DNA of 37,645 bases from an uncultured Bacilli bacterium (GTDB lineage Bacteria; Bacillota_I; Bacilli_A; RF39; UBA660). The notes below the pieces were generated by a model that was given only the letters and a program-made list of their open reading frames with translations, was not told the origin of the DNA and did not search any database. The first letter of the stretch is position 1; the number at the start of each line of letters is the position of its first letter. Shown in pieces: positions 24,419 through 31,615 of the stretch. Made by a program: the position numbers and the translations under genes. The stretch covers positions 1-37,645 of the forward strand of contig CALVQM010000004.1 of NCBI GenBank assembly GCA_944358125.1. Reading direction: 5' to 3'.

Positions 24419-25624
24419 TTGAGAACTTTTGATTTTGAACGTGTTAGTATTGTCGAAATAGTTAATGATATTATTATAGATGCTATAAAAAGAGACGCTA
24501 GTGATATTCATTTTGATCCACTGGATGATTGTTTAATGGTTCGTATTCGTATAGATGGGGAATTACAAGATTATGCCAAAATTCCAAAGATACTTCAGAA
24601 AAATGTTGTAACTAGAATTAAGATTATTAGTGGTATGAATATTACAGAGACGAGAATGCCTCAAGATGGAGCGATTAAAAATGTTATTCAAGAAGTAGCA
24701 ATCGATCTTCGTGTTTCCTCTCTTCCTTGTGTTAATGGCGAAAAAATGGTTATTCGTATTTTAGATTATAGTATGAGTTTAAATGGTTTAGAAAATTTGG
24801 GGTTCAGTGAGACAAACTTAAAAAGACTTTCAGAAATGATCCAAAAACCTAATGGTCTTATTTTAGTTACTGGTGCTACTGGTACTGGTAAGTCGACTAC
24901 AGTTTATGCTCTACTTCAAAAATTAAATACAAAAGAGCGAAATATTATTACGGTTGAAGATCCGGTCGAAATGAAAATACAAAATATTAATCAAGTTCAA
25001 GTATTAAGTGATATTGGACGTACTTTTTCCTATACTTTACGAAGTATATTAAGACAGGATCCAGATATTATTATGGTTGGAGAAATAAGAGATAATGAAA
25101 CGGCTAGAATTGCAGTTCGAGCTAGTATTACGGGGCATCTTGTATTATCTACGGTTCACACCAATAATTCCTTAACGACTATCGAAAGATTAATTGATAT
25201 GGAAGTGGAACGTTATTTACTTGGTAGTGCTTTAACAGGGATAGTTTCTCAAAAACTAGTTAAAAAATTATGCCCTAAATGTCGAGGAACTAGACCCACT
25301 ACTCCTTATGAAAAAAAGCTTATTAAAAAGCATTTAGGAGTTTTAGTAAATGAGGTTTATACACCTGTTGGTTGCAAGTATTGTAATCATGGATATATGG
25401 GTCGAATTGCTATTCATGAAGTGTTATCTATTAATGAGGATATCAGGGAAGCTATTACTACTAATGCCTCAAGAAAAGAATTAAAAGAACTCGTTTATCA
25501 TGCGAAAGAAGATATTACGACTATGTTTGAAGATGGACTTACTAAAGCAGTTGAAGGATTAACTAGTATGGAAGAAATTATGAAAACAGTTGATATTGAA
25601 AGTGATGAAGAATTAGAGGTATAG
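24419..25624 (+). CDS. GspE/PilB/ComGA-type secretion ATPase (orphan)
   Basis: A 401-residue hexameric ATPase of type II secretion, type IV pilus or competence pseudopilus systems. The short N-terminal domain (DAIKRDASDIHFDP) is followed by Walker A GATGTGKSTT, Asp-box VEDPVE, Walker B DIIMVGEIRD, His-box LSTVHTNN and a C4 zinc motif CPKC..CKYC. The large N-terminal GspE domain is missing, as in ComGA. The best start is TTG at 24419: AGGTG is six bases before it, whereas the ATG at 24413 directly abuts that site. No pilin, ComGB or prepilin genes follow; a terminator does. The call is firm; the partner machinery is outside this window or absent. Confidence 0.93.
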   Translation: MRTFDFERVSIVEIVNDIIIDAIKRDASDIHFDPLDDCLMVRIRIDGELQDYAKIPKILQKNVVTRIKIISGMNITETRMPQDGAIKNVIQEVAIDLRVSSLPCVNGEKMVIRILDYSMSLNGLENLGFSETNLKRLSEMIQKPNGLILVTGATGTGKSTTVYALLQKLNTKERNIITVEDPVEMKIQNINQVQVLSDIGRTFSYTLRSILRQDPDIIMVGEIRDNETARIAVRASITGHLVLSTVHTNNSLTTIERLIDMEVERYLLGSALTGIVSQKLVKKLCPKCRGTRPTTPYEKKLIKKHLGVLVNEVYTPVGCKYCNHGYMGRIAIHEVLSINEDIREAITTNASRKELKELVYHAKEDITTMFEDGLTKAVEGLTSMEEIMKTVDIESDEELEV

Positions 25625-25656
25625 AAAAAGGCCTACTTGTTCGTATGGCCTTTTCT
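25624..25656. terminator. Bidirectional terminator
   Basis: Stem AAAAGGCC / GGCCTTTT extended by TAC/GTA with a bulge, loop TTGTTC, then TTTTC on the plus strand and UUUUUC on the minus. It lies between the ATPase gene and the convergent membrane protein gene, whose stop it contains. Confidence 0.88.
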
Positions 25657-26133
25657 TTTGAATATTTTTTTTATCAATTTCGCTATTAAACTTATTACTA
25701 AAATAGTTATATACTCAAAAAATAAGTATAAAAGCATTATTTTGTAAGTAAAATTCAAGTTATCGGTATTATGGTAGTAAATAAATGGTATTGCCATCAC
25801 TATTATTAATAATATCAATTCGATAAGATGTTCTTTAAAGAATCCCTTTTTTAGAGGATTCTTTTTTTCATAAAAGAAATTAACAAATAAATACAAGCAC
25901 ATAATAGCAAATAAGTATTTATCTACAAATTCTAAGCCAAAAGAAGCAAAATACCAAAAACATAAAATTAATAATAGAGTGTCTAAACGAAATATCTTAA
26001 ATATATTTTTGCCTAAATACTTTAATGAGAAAGTGCGATAATACTCATTATTTAAATTATTAATTGTACTTACAATAGCAATTAAAATCCAGGGTATAAA
26101 TGTAACTATTATTATATATTTTTCTAAATCCAT
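25633..26133 (-). CDS. Uncharacterised multi-pass membrane protein
   Basis: A 166-residue protein with about five hydrophobic segments and a very basic end (LIKKIFKRKGHTNK). No family recognised. It lies 3 bp after queH on the same strand, so it is probably the last gene of the murG-murB-divIB-queH run. Rich in F, I, L and Y, consistent with its membrane nature. Confidence 0.7.
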   Translation of the reverse strand: MDLEKYIIIVTFIPWILIAIVSTINNLNNEYYRTFSLKYLGKNIFKIFRLDTLLLILCFWYFASFGLEFVDKYLFAIMCLYLFVNFFYEKKNPLKKGFFKEHLIELILLIIVMAIPFIYYHNTDNLNFTYKIMLLYLFFEYITILVISLIAKLIKKIFKRKGHTNK

Positions 26134-26136
26134 ATA

Positions 26137-26736
26137 TTACTCCTTTCCGTACAAACATCCACAATAATCTTGACGATATAAATTGTAGATTTTACTAAAT
26201 TCAATACTTTTTTTATAACCATCATTCTTTTTAAAATCACCGTATATATAACTTATTTTTAAATACCCACTGATATGTTCCCCTATTTCGTTAATTATCG
26301 TACTATTTTTATGAGGACTTACGGTAAGAGTGGTACCAAAATAAGAAAATCCTAATTCTTTAGCTTTCTTGGCTGTTTCATACATTCTTAGATAGAAACA
26401 TTTATTACATCTAGCGCCGCCTTCTTTTTCGTGTTCTAGACCTTTAGCTATTTCTTTAAAAGAGGAATTATCATAATCACAATCTAAAAAGTCTACCTCA
26501 GCTTCCTTGTATTCTTTTAAAAATCTTATTTGTTCTGTTTTGCGATGTAGATATTCTTCCACTGGCTCAATATTAGGATTATAATAAAAGACGGTTATTT
26601 CAAAATAATCTTTTAGAAAATCAATGACCTCTGTCGAACATGGTCCACAGCAACTATGTAATAAAAGCTTAGGCTTACTAGTAAAAGTACTTACTAATTC
26701 TTCTAATTTTTTTTGATAATTAATTTTCGGTTTCAT
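26137..26736 (-). CDS. queH: Epoxyqueuosine reductase QueH
   Basis: A 199-residue member of the DUF208 family, the non-cobalamin enzyme that reduces epoxyqueuosine to queuosine in tRNA. The metal and Fe-S cysteines are conserved: CCGPC at residues 29-33, CNKC in the middle (after GGAR) and CGC near the end (DYCGCLYG). SPHKN and TLTVSPHK mark the conserved centre. It overlaps the end of divIB by 17 bases; its own site GGGGGTGA lies in the divIB coding sequence. The Qng1-like gene at 14.2 kb fits a second queuosine-related activity in the same genome region. Confidence 0.95.
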   Translation of the reverse strand: MKPKINYQKKLEELVSTFTSKPKLLLHSCCGPCSTEVIDFLKDYFEITVFYYNPNIEPVEEYLHRKTEQIRFLKEYKEAEVDFLDCDYDNSSFKEIAKGLEHEKEGGARCNKCFYLRMYETAKKAKELGFSYFGTTLTVSPHKNSTIINEIGEHISGYLKISYIYGDFKKNDGYKKSIEFSKIYNLYRQDYCGCLYGKE

Positions 26737-27487
26737 CTTTTATTTCACCCCCCGTATTTGTTTCTTCTTCGGTATCGCTGCCAAATGCTTCAAAGATAAT
26801 ATTATCGGCATTGTAACTATCTAAATAAACGGTTCCTCGCAAATCTCCAATGGTTGCGAAAACACTTTCATAATCATTTAAACGTTCCATATTAATGATA
26901 TTGACATAGACATGATTAGAATCGTTCATTCTAAGTAAGAAACGATACTCATCAATGGTAATATCATTGCTAATATTGGGATCATATTCTATTTCGTTAA
27001 TCATTTTAATAATATCGTGATCTATTTCACTTAGAGCTGTTATGAAATCACTTAAGATATCAGTTGGAACACGATTGATTAAAGTAGGTATGCCTAAATA
27101 GTTATTATTCTCTACTTCTTTATTATTACTTAAAACTACTTTATTAGTCGTTCGATTAAAAAATAATGGCCTTGCTTCGGTAATAGTAATCGTTAATTTA
27201 CCCGTTATTGTTTTTTTAATATCTACATCTTCTACTAACTCTAACGAACTTATTTCTTTTTTTAATTTTGATTTACTGATTTTAAAGATAGCTGGATAAT
27301 CTTTTAGATTAGCTACTTCAATTATATCGTTATCAGTTAGTAAATTAGTTCCTTTAATATAAATATTTTTAATGGGCATAGTAAAAAAGGTATATAAAAG
27401 CATTGCTATTAAATAGAGAATTAATAGCAATATTAAAATACGTTTCCAGTTTAGTTTGCGTTTTTTTACCCTTTTTACTTTCTCCAT
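26720..27487 (-). CDS. divIB: Cell division protein DivIB/FtsQ
   Basis: About 255 residues with a basic cytosolic start (KVKRVKKRKLNWKR), one membrane segment (about 20-40) and an extracellular POTRA domain (about 42-110, IKNIYIKGTNLLTDNDIIEVANL), then the FtsQ beta domain. The C-terminal tail is acidic and Thr/Gly-rich. It belongs to the divisome FtsQLB complex. The ATG at 27487 with GGAAG upstream is preferred; the TTG at 27499 lies in the overlap with murB. Position downstream of murB is the usual Bacilli cell-wall cluster order. Confidence 0.9.
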   Translation of the reverse strand: MEKVKRVKKRKLNWKRILILLLILYLIAMLLYTFFTMPIKNIYIKGTNLLTDNDIIEVANLKDYPAIFKISKSKLKKEISSLELVEDVDIKKTITGKLTITITEARPLFFNRTTNKVVLSNNKEVENNNYLGIPTLINRVPTDILSDFITALSEIDHDIIKMINEIEYDPNISNDITIDEYRFLLRMNDSNHVYVNIINMERLNDYESVFATIGDLRGTVYLDSYNADNIIFEAFGSDTEEETNTGGEIKDETEN

Positions 27488-27489
27488 AT

Positions 27490-28368
27490 TTACTTCCAAT
27501 CAATTATTTCTTGTTCTAAAACTAAATCTACATTAAATTTTTCTTTTACTTGCGTATGCACTAATTTTATCAAATTTTTAATATCATTACTAGTAGCATC
27601 ACCGGTATTTACAATAAAATTGGCATGTTTTTCGGAAACCATAGCTCCCCCTATTTTCTTACCCTTTAGACCCGCAGCTTCAATTAATCTTCCAGCATGA
27701 TCATTTTCGGGATTACGGAAGACACTTCCAGCGGATGGCATATCAAGTGGTTGAGTAGCTAATCTACGCTCTTTACGATCACGGACTAAAGCTAGAGATT
27801 CTTCTTTATCTCCTTTTTCTAACTTAAATGTGGCCTCAAGTACAATCCATGGTTTTTCTTTTAAATCCGTATGACGATAAGAATGTTTGATTTCTTCTTT
27901 TTTAATCTCTTTTATTTGTAAATTTTCATCTAAAACTTTAATTTCTACTAGGGAATCAAATATTTCCTTTTTATATGCTCCAGCATTACCAACAATACTT
28001 CCGCCAATGGTTCCTGGAATATTTATAGCCCATTCAAGACCAGTTAAATTATGATCCATAGAGGCACAAGATAGGGCTCCCATCATAGCTCCCGCTTCGC
28101 AAGTTATGATATTATCTTTTACTTCTATTTTGTTTAAGCCATTTAATTTTATTATGGCACCATCAAAATAATCATCAATAACAATATTAGAGCCTGCGCC
28201 TAAAATAAAGTGTTTGATGTTATGCTCATTTAAATAATTTAAAATACTAATTAATCCTTCAAGTGTTTGTACTTCTATTAAATATTTAGCTGTACTGTCA
28301 ATCTTGTAAGTATTTAGATTTTTTAGAGAAGCATCATAAGTTATGCTTATTCCTGTTATTTCGTTCAT
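27490..28368 (-). CDS. murB: UDP-N-acetylenolpyruvoylglucosamine reductase
   Basis: A 292-residue FAD enzyme making UDP-MurNAc, the second committed step of peptidoglycan synthesis. FAD-binding segments FILGAGSNIV and IPGTIGGSIVGNAGAY are clear; the catalytic Ser is in PSAGSVFRNP; late residues AGLKGKKIGGAMVSEKHANF are conserved. Lacking the extra insertions of the E. coli type, it is a type II MurB. It overlaps murG by 4 bases (ATGA). Confidence 0.96.
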   Translation of the reverse strand: MNEITGISITYDASLKNLNTYKIDSTAKYLIEVQTLEGLISILNYLNEHNIKHFILGAGSNIVIDDYFDGAIIKLNGLNKIEVKDNIITCEAGAMMGALSCASMDHNLTGLEWAINIPGTIGGSIVGNAGAYKKEIFDSLVEIKVLDENLQIKEIKKEEIKHSYRHTDLKEKPWIVLEATFKLEKGDKEESLALVRDRKERRLATQPLDMPSAGSVFRNPENDHAGRLIEAAGLKGKKIGGAMVSEKHANFIVNTGDATSNDIKNLIKLVHTQVKEKFNVDLVLEQEIIDWK

Positions 28369-29444
28369 TTTATTAGCTCCTTTATTTCATCAACAATTAT
28401 TTTACTACTATCGGTCTTACCTAGATTTCGTAAATTCATTTTCATGATTTCATATTTTTGTTTATCATTTAGAAGTTCTGTAACCATATTAAATAAGACT
28501 TCGCCATTTAACTTATCTTCTTCAATCATTAAGCCGGCATTATTTTTAACAATTTCTAAGGCATTATAATACTGATGGTTACCCGCAACATAGGGACTTG
28601 GAATGAAAATAGCAGGTAAATTTAAAGCTAGAATTTCACTCATAGTTGATGCTCCAGCACGAGTTACAATTAAATCACAATTGCGCATTAATCCTGCCAA
28701 ATTATCTAGATAAGGTAGTACTTTTATATTGCTACCAAAACGAGTATTTTTCCTAAATTCTTCATAATGAGATTTTCCGGTAATATATAAAACTTGATAA
28801 TCACTTTTTTTACTTAATCTTAAAAATTCTTTTAATTTTTCATTAACCGTACTACTGCCTAAAGAACCGGCGACTACGATAACTAATTTTTTCTTGTTAT
28901 CAAGACCTATATCACTTTTTTTAATAGGTTTAGTAGTTAAAGCATGCTCTCCACATGGATTTCCAGAATAAATCACTTTTTTGGCTTTTGGAAATTTACT
29001 CATAGTACTTAGGAAAGATACTGCTACTAAATCGATATCTTTGGATAATAATTTATTGGTTTTTCCAACAACACTATTTTGTTCATGTAAAAAAGTTTTG
29101 ATATTTAATTTTTTAGCCGCTTTTAATACTGGATACGTTACATATCCACCAAAGCCTAAAACAATATCAGGCTTAAACTCTTTTAATAATTTTAAACACT
29201 TATGGTAACTAGATGATACTAAATAAACATTTTTAAGATCTTTTAAAATATTTTTAGAAAATCCATAAATATCTAGACCAACATATTCTATTCCTCTTTT
29301 AGGAATAATTTCACTTTCCATTCGATTTTTGGTTCCAATATATAAGACTTCTAAATCCCCTACTTCTTTTTTAAGTTTTTCTAGTATCGCTAAAGCTGGA
29401 TATATATGTCCACCTGTTCCTCCAGCACTAACAACAACTTTCAT
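28365..29444 (-). CDS. murG: UDP-GlcNAc--lipid I N-acetylglucosaminyltransferase MurG
   Basis: About 359 residues of GT28 fold, which makes lipid II at the inner face of the membrane. Landmarks: GGTGGHIYPALA near the start, FGGYVTYPV, LHEQNSVVGKTN, VAGSLGSSTVN, then ITRAGASTMSEI, the UDP-GlcNAc site, and GNHQYYNA. The ATG at 29444 follows GAGAGGTGA; the frame's first ATG at 29459 lies before that site. A TATAAT box lies just upstream on the minus strand. Confidence 0.95.
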   Translation of the reverse strand: MKVVVSAGGTGGHIYPALAILEKLKKEVGDLEVLYIGTKNRMESEIIPKRGIEYVGLDIYGFSKNILKDLKNVYLVSSSYHKCLKLLKEFKPDIVLGFGGYVTYPVLKAAKKLNIKTFLHEQNSVVGKTNKLLSKDIDLVAVSFLSTMSKFPKAKKVIYSGNPCGEHALTTKPIKKSDIGLDNKKKLVIVVAGSLGSSTVNEKLKEFLRLSKKSDYQVLYITGKSHYEEFRKNTRFGSNIKVLPYLDNLAGLMRNCDLIVTRAGASTMSEILALNLPAIFIPSPYVAGNHQYYNALEIVKNNAGLMIEEDKLNGEVLFNMVTELLNDKQKYEIMKMNLRNLGKTDSSKIIVDEIKELIK

Positions 29445-29784
29445 AAACTCACCTCTCATTTAATTATACTATAAATTTCAAAAAAAACTATCTTTTTTTT
29501 ATTTTTAGCTTTTTTATTGCCTTTTAGCAAATAAAAAGGTAGCAATCTTTCATGAGCTAGTCTTCATAATCATAGTTATATGATGAGTTTTCTAAATGTA
29601 TTTAAATTATAAGTTAAGCTAGAACAAAAAAAATTGCCATTTCGCCAATTTAAATAGATGAAATTAAAAGAATTAAGAGATTATGTGAGTTAACTTGATA
29701 GTTCTAAACACCTTAATAAATAGATAATTTTTTATTTTACGACACAGATGTCATAAGTCGTCGAACTATGTCGAACTCTTTTTC

Positions 29785-29813
29785 TTGCTTTTTTAAGTAT
29801 TGTCATTCATAAT
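29785..29813 (+). promoter_or_regulatory. Predicted toxin mRNA promoter
   Basis: TTGCTT (29785-29790), 17 bp, CATAAT (29808-29813). The start would be near 29820, just before TTGTTATTCAGTTGG, giving a 5' leader of about 93 nt. It mirrors the promoter of the antisense RNA at 30043-30071. Confidence 0.6.
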
Positions 29814-29867
29814 AAATAATTGTTATTCAGTTGGTAAGCGCCTGCTTCATTTTTGTTAGTAGTTTAA

Positions 29868-29892
29868 ACTACCTGATATTCAGGGGGTTTTT
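29868..29892 (+). terminator. Hairpin with U run in the toxin leader
   Basis: CCTGA-TAT-TCAGG (29872-29884) followed by GGG and TTTTT (29888-29892), extended by AAAC/GTTT. It lies about 20 bases before the ribosome site of the 24-residue ORF and could act as an attenuator. A 14-bp palindrome GTAGTTTAAACTAC (29859-29872) adjoins it. Confidence 0.55.
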
Positions 29893-29912
29893 ATGAAAGC
29901 TAGGTGATGTAA

Positions 29913-29987
29913 ATGAGTGATATGACATTATTACTTATTATAATAATCATGCTAATCTCTAAAGATAGCAATGAAAAAAGACGCTAA
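29913..29987 (+). CDS. Candidate type I toxin, 24-residue hydrophobic peptide
   Basis: The ORF encodes MSDMTLLLIIIIMLIS followed by the charged end KDSNEKRR. A short membrane-spanning core with a polar, basic tail is the profile of type I toxins of Firmicutes (Fst-, TxpA/BsrG- or holin-like groups), which depolarise or disturb the membrane when over-expressed. AGGTGATG lies six bases before the ATG. The stop codon lies in the terminator hairpin of an opposite-strand RNA. The sequence is not a recognisable member of a named family; the call rests on peptide character plus the antisense arrangement. Confidence 0.62.
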   Translation: MSDMTLLLIIIIMLISKDSNEKRR

Positions 29988-30037
29988 GTAGCGTCTGCAA
30001 CAAAACGCAGGCGTTATCCAACTGGATAACACTTACA
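29974..30037 (-). ncRNA. Candidate antisense antitoxin RNA
   Basis: A predicted RNA of about 60 nt read leftward. Promoter TTGCTT (30066-30071), 17 bp, TATATT (30043-30048) on the minus strand; start near 30037. It contains a perfect GTTATCC/GGATAAC hairpin (30013-30030). It ends at AGACGCT/AGCGTCT (29979-29996) with six U, a strong terminator. It is complementary to the last codons and 3' end of the toxin mRNA, like RatA against txpA. Confidence 0.62.
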
Positions 30038-30042
30038 TATTT

Positions 30043-30071
30043 AATATAACATATTTTAAATATAGAAGCAA
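30043..30071 (-). promoter_or_regulatory. Predicted antisense RNA promoter
   Basis: TTGCTT, 17 bp, TATATT on the minus strand. Same -35 and spacing as the facing toxin promoter, and followed by AAATATG...GTTATCCAGTTGG, close to the toxin leader. Confidence 0.62.
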
Positions 30072-30118
30072 GAAATTTTTTGTTTCTTATTTTTAGGGAA
30101 AAGATAATTGGTGATGTC

Positions 30119-31561
30119 ATGAAGTTAGATGTTTTAGGATATGAACTTGATAAAGAACAAATGAGCGCTGCTTTAGTAAATGATACTAATACAATTATTA
30201 TCGCTGGAGCTGGGGCTGGTAAAAGTACAACTATGGTTGGTAAAATTAAATATTTAGTACTTTATATGCAAGTCCCTTTAGAAAATATTTTATGTATTAC
30301 TTTTACAAATAACGCAGCAAATAGTTTGGAAGAAAAAATAAGCAAAGAACTAAATCAAAAGGCCAAAGTCTATACTTTTCATAAACTTTCTTTAGAAATA
30401 TTAAAAGAACATCATGTTCAATATCATATAGCTAGTGAAGATTTATTAGAATACTTAATCGAAGAAACACTTGCTAGTACGCATAGTCGTTATTTTGAAC
30501 GTCTTTTTTGGGATAAAAAATATGAAAAAAAGCAAGAATTTCAGGATTATAAAAAAGTGATTATTCGTTTTATTCGTCTTTTTATTGCTAATTATTATGA
30601 TTCTAAATATTTTCATGATATTTTAAAAAAAGCGAAAAAAAGAGATTTACCTATGATAAAAATTATGCAAAAACTATATGAAATGTATCTTGTAGAGAAA
30701 AAAGCAAGTGGAGTTATTGATTTTGATGATATGATTTATTTGGCTACCAAAATAGTAAATGAAAAAGGGATAAATAAACATTATCAATATATCATTGTTG
30801 ATGAATACCAAGATACTTCTTTGGTTCGAGAAAGATTGGTTCAAGCAATTGCTAATAAGACTAAAGCTTATGTTACAGTAGTTGGGGATGATTTTCAATC
30901 GATCTATCGTTTCTCTGGTTGTGATATTAATAATTTTTTGAATTTTAGAAAACACTTTGCACCGGCTAAAGAGCTTTATATTACTAATACTTATCGTAAT
31001 AGCAAGGAACTTATTCATGTTGCGGGATCATTTATCATGAAAAATCCGAGACAGATGAAGAAAAAGCTAAAATCTAATAAAAGTATTAATAAGCCTATTG
31101 TTGTATGCTATTACAAGAATATGAAGAATGATTTTTACAAACTTATTAAAAGAATAAATGCCCCTAACTTGATGATTTTAGGTAGAAATAATGCTGATAT
31201 ATATACTGTTTTAAATGATAAATTAAAAATAGAAAATAATCAAATACTCTATCACAATTATAATATTTATTATAAGACCATACATAAAGCTAAAGGACTT
31301 GAAGAAGATAATGTTGTTATTATCAATTTAACTAATAATACTAATTCTCTTCCATCTAAAATCAAAGATGAAAAAATACTTAAATATGTCATTAAACATT
31401 ATGATAAGTACCCTTTTGAAGAAGAGCGAAGACTATTTTATGTAGCTTTAACCCGTACTAAAAATTATTGTTATTTATTTGTTCCGAAAGATAATCCTTC
31501 GGTATTTGTAAAAGAGTTAATAAAAAACTACAAGGAATATATTTCTGTTATTCACTTGTAG
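30119..31561 (+). CDS. UvrD/HelD-like superfamily 1 DNA helicase (compact)
   Basis: A 480-residue SF1A helicase. Motifs in order: Q-motif region DKEQMSAAL, I AGAGAGKSTTM, Ia ITFTNNAA, II VDEYQDTS, III GDDFQSIYRFSG, IV region NTYRNS, V YKTIHKAKGLE, VI FYVALTRTK. It is much shorter than UvrD or PcrA (about 720); the 1B and 2B insertions are reduced, closest to helicase IV-like proteins, judging by GDDFQSIYRFSG. Role in DNA repair is probable, but partners are not evident. The ATG at 30119 with GGTGATG is the start. It directly follows the toxin-antitoxin candidate. Confidence 0.9.
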   Translation: MKLDVLGYELDKEQMSAALVNDTNTIIIAGAGAGKSTTMVGKIKYLVLYMQVPLENILCITFTNNAANSLEEKISKELNQKAKVYTFHKLSLEILKEHHVQYHIASEDLLEYLIEETLASTHSRYFERLFWDKKYEKKQEFQDYKKVIIRFIRLFIANYYDSKYFHDILKKAKKRDLPMIKIMQKLYEMYLVEKKASGVIDFDDMIYLATKIVNEKGINKHYQYIIVDEYQDTSLVRERLVQAIANKTKAYVTVVGDDFQSIYRFSGCDINNFLNFRKHFAPAKELYITNTYRNSKELIHVAGSFIMKNPRQMKKKLKSNKSINKPIVVCYYKNMKNDFYKLIKRINAPNLMILGRNNADIYTVLNDKLKIENNQILYHNYNIYYKTIHKAKGLEEDNVVIINLTNNTNSLPSKIKDEKILKYVIKHYDKYPFEEERRLFYVALTRTKNYCYLFVPKDNPSVFVKELIKNYKEYISVIHL

Positions 31562-31569
31562 TTTATATT
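31528..31569 (+). terminator. Probable terminator of the helicase gene
   Basis: CTACAAG / CTTGTAG (31528-31534 and 31555-31561) continued by GAATA/TATTC, followed by TTTATATTGT. The U run is weak. Confidence 0.5.
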
Positions 31570-31615
31570 GTATAATAATATTCTTTCTGCAATAGATTTA
31601 TCTAAAAAATCTAAA

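Larger units (their letters stand above)
29828..30024. repeat. Inverted repeat bracketing the candidate toxin gene
   Basis: CAGTTGGTAAGCGCCTGC (29828-29845) and the complement of 30007-30024 match at 15 of 18 positions. The similarity goes on outward through GTTAT(T/C) and the promoter -10 regions. In a full-length mRNA the two arms could pair, joining 5' and 3' ends. Confidence 0.75.
29460..30118. other. 660-bp region without standard genes
   Basis: The largest gap in the window. The left part (29460-29780) is AT-rich with scattered short hairpins, such as ACGAC/GTCGT around 29740-29762, and a tandem TCGAACT at 29761-29777; nothing definite is seen there. The right part (29785-30071) contains the candidate type I toxin-antitoxin locus described separately. 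Confidence 0.6.

Noticed and set aside
29828-29850. tRNA-like stretch (TCAGTTGGTAAGCGCCTGCTTC)
   Set aside because: It resembles the D-arm and the 5' half of an anticodon stem, but there is no acceptor stem or T-arm (no GTTCGA-type sequence) at the right distance. It is better explained as the leader repeat of the toxin-antitoxin candidate.
29785-30071. The inverted-repeat element as a MITE
   Set aside because: Its ends hold promoter boxes and it contains an ORF with a ribosome site and a strong terminator; no target-site duplication is visible next to the repeats. A transposon-like origin cannot be wholly excluded.
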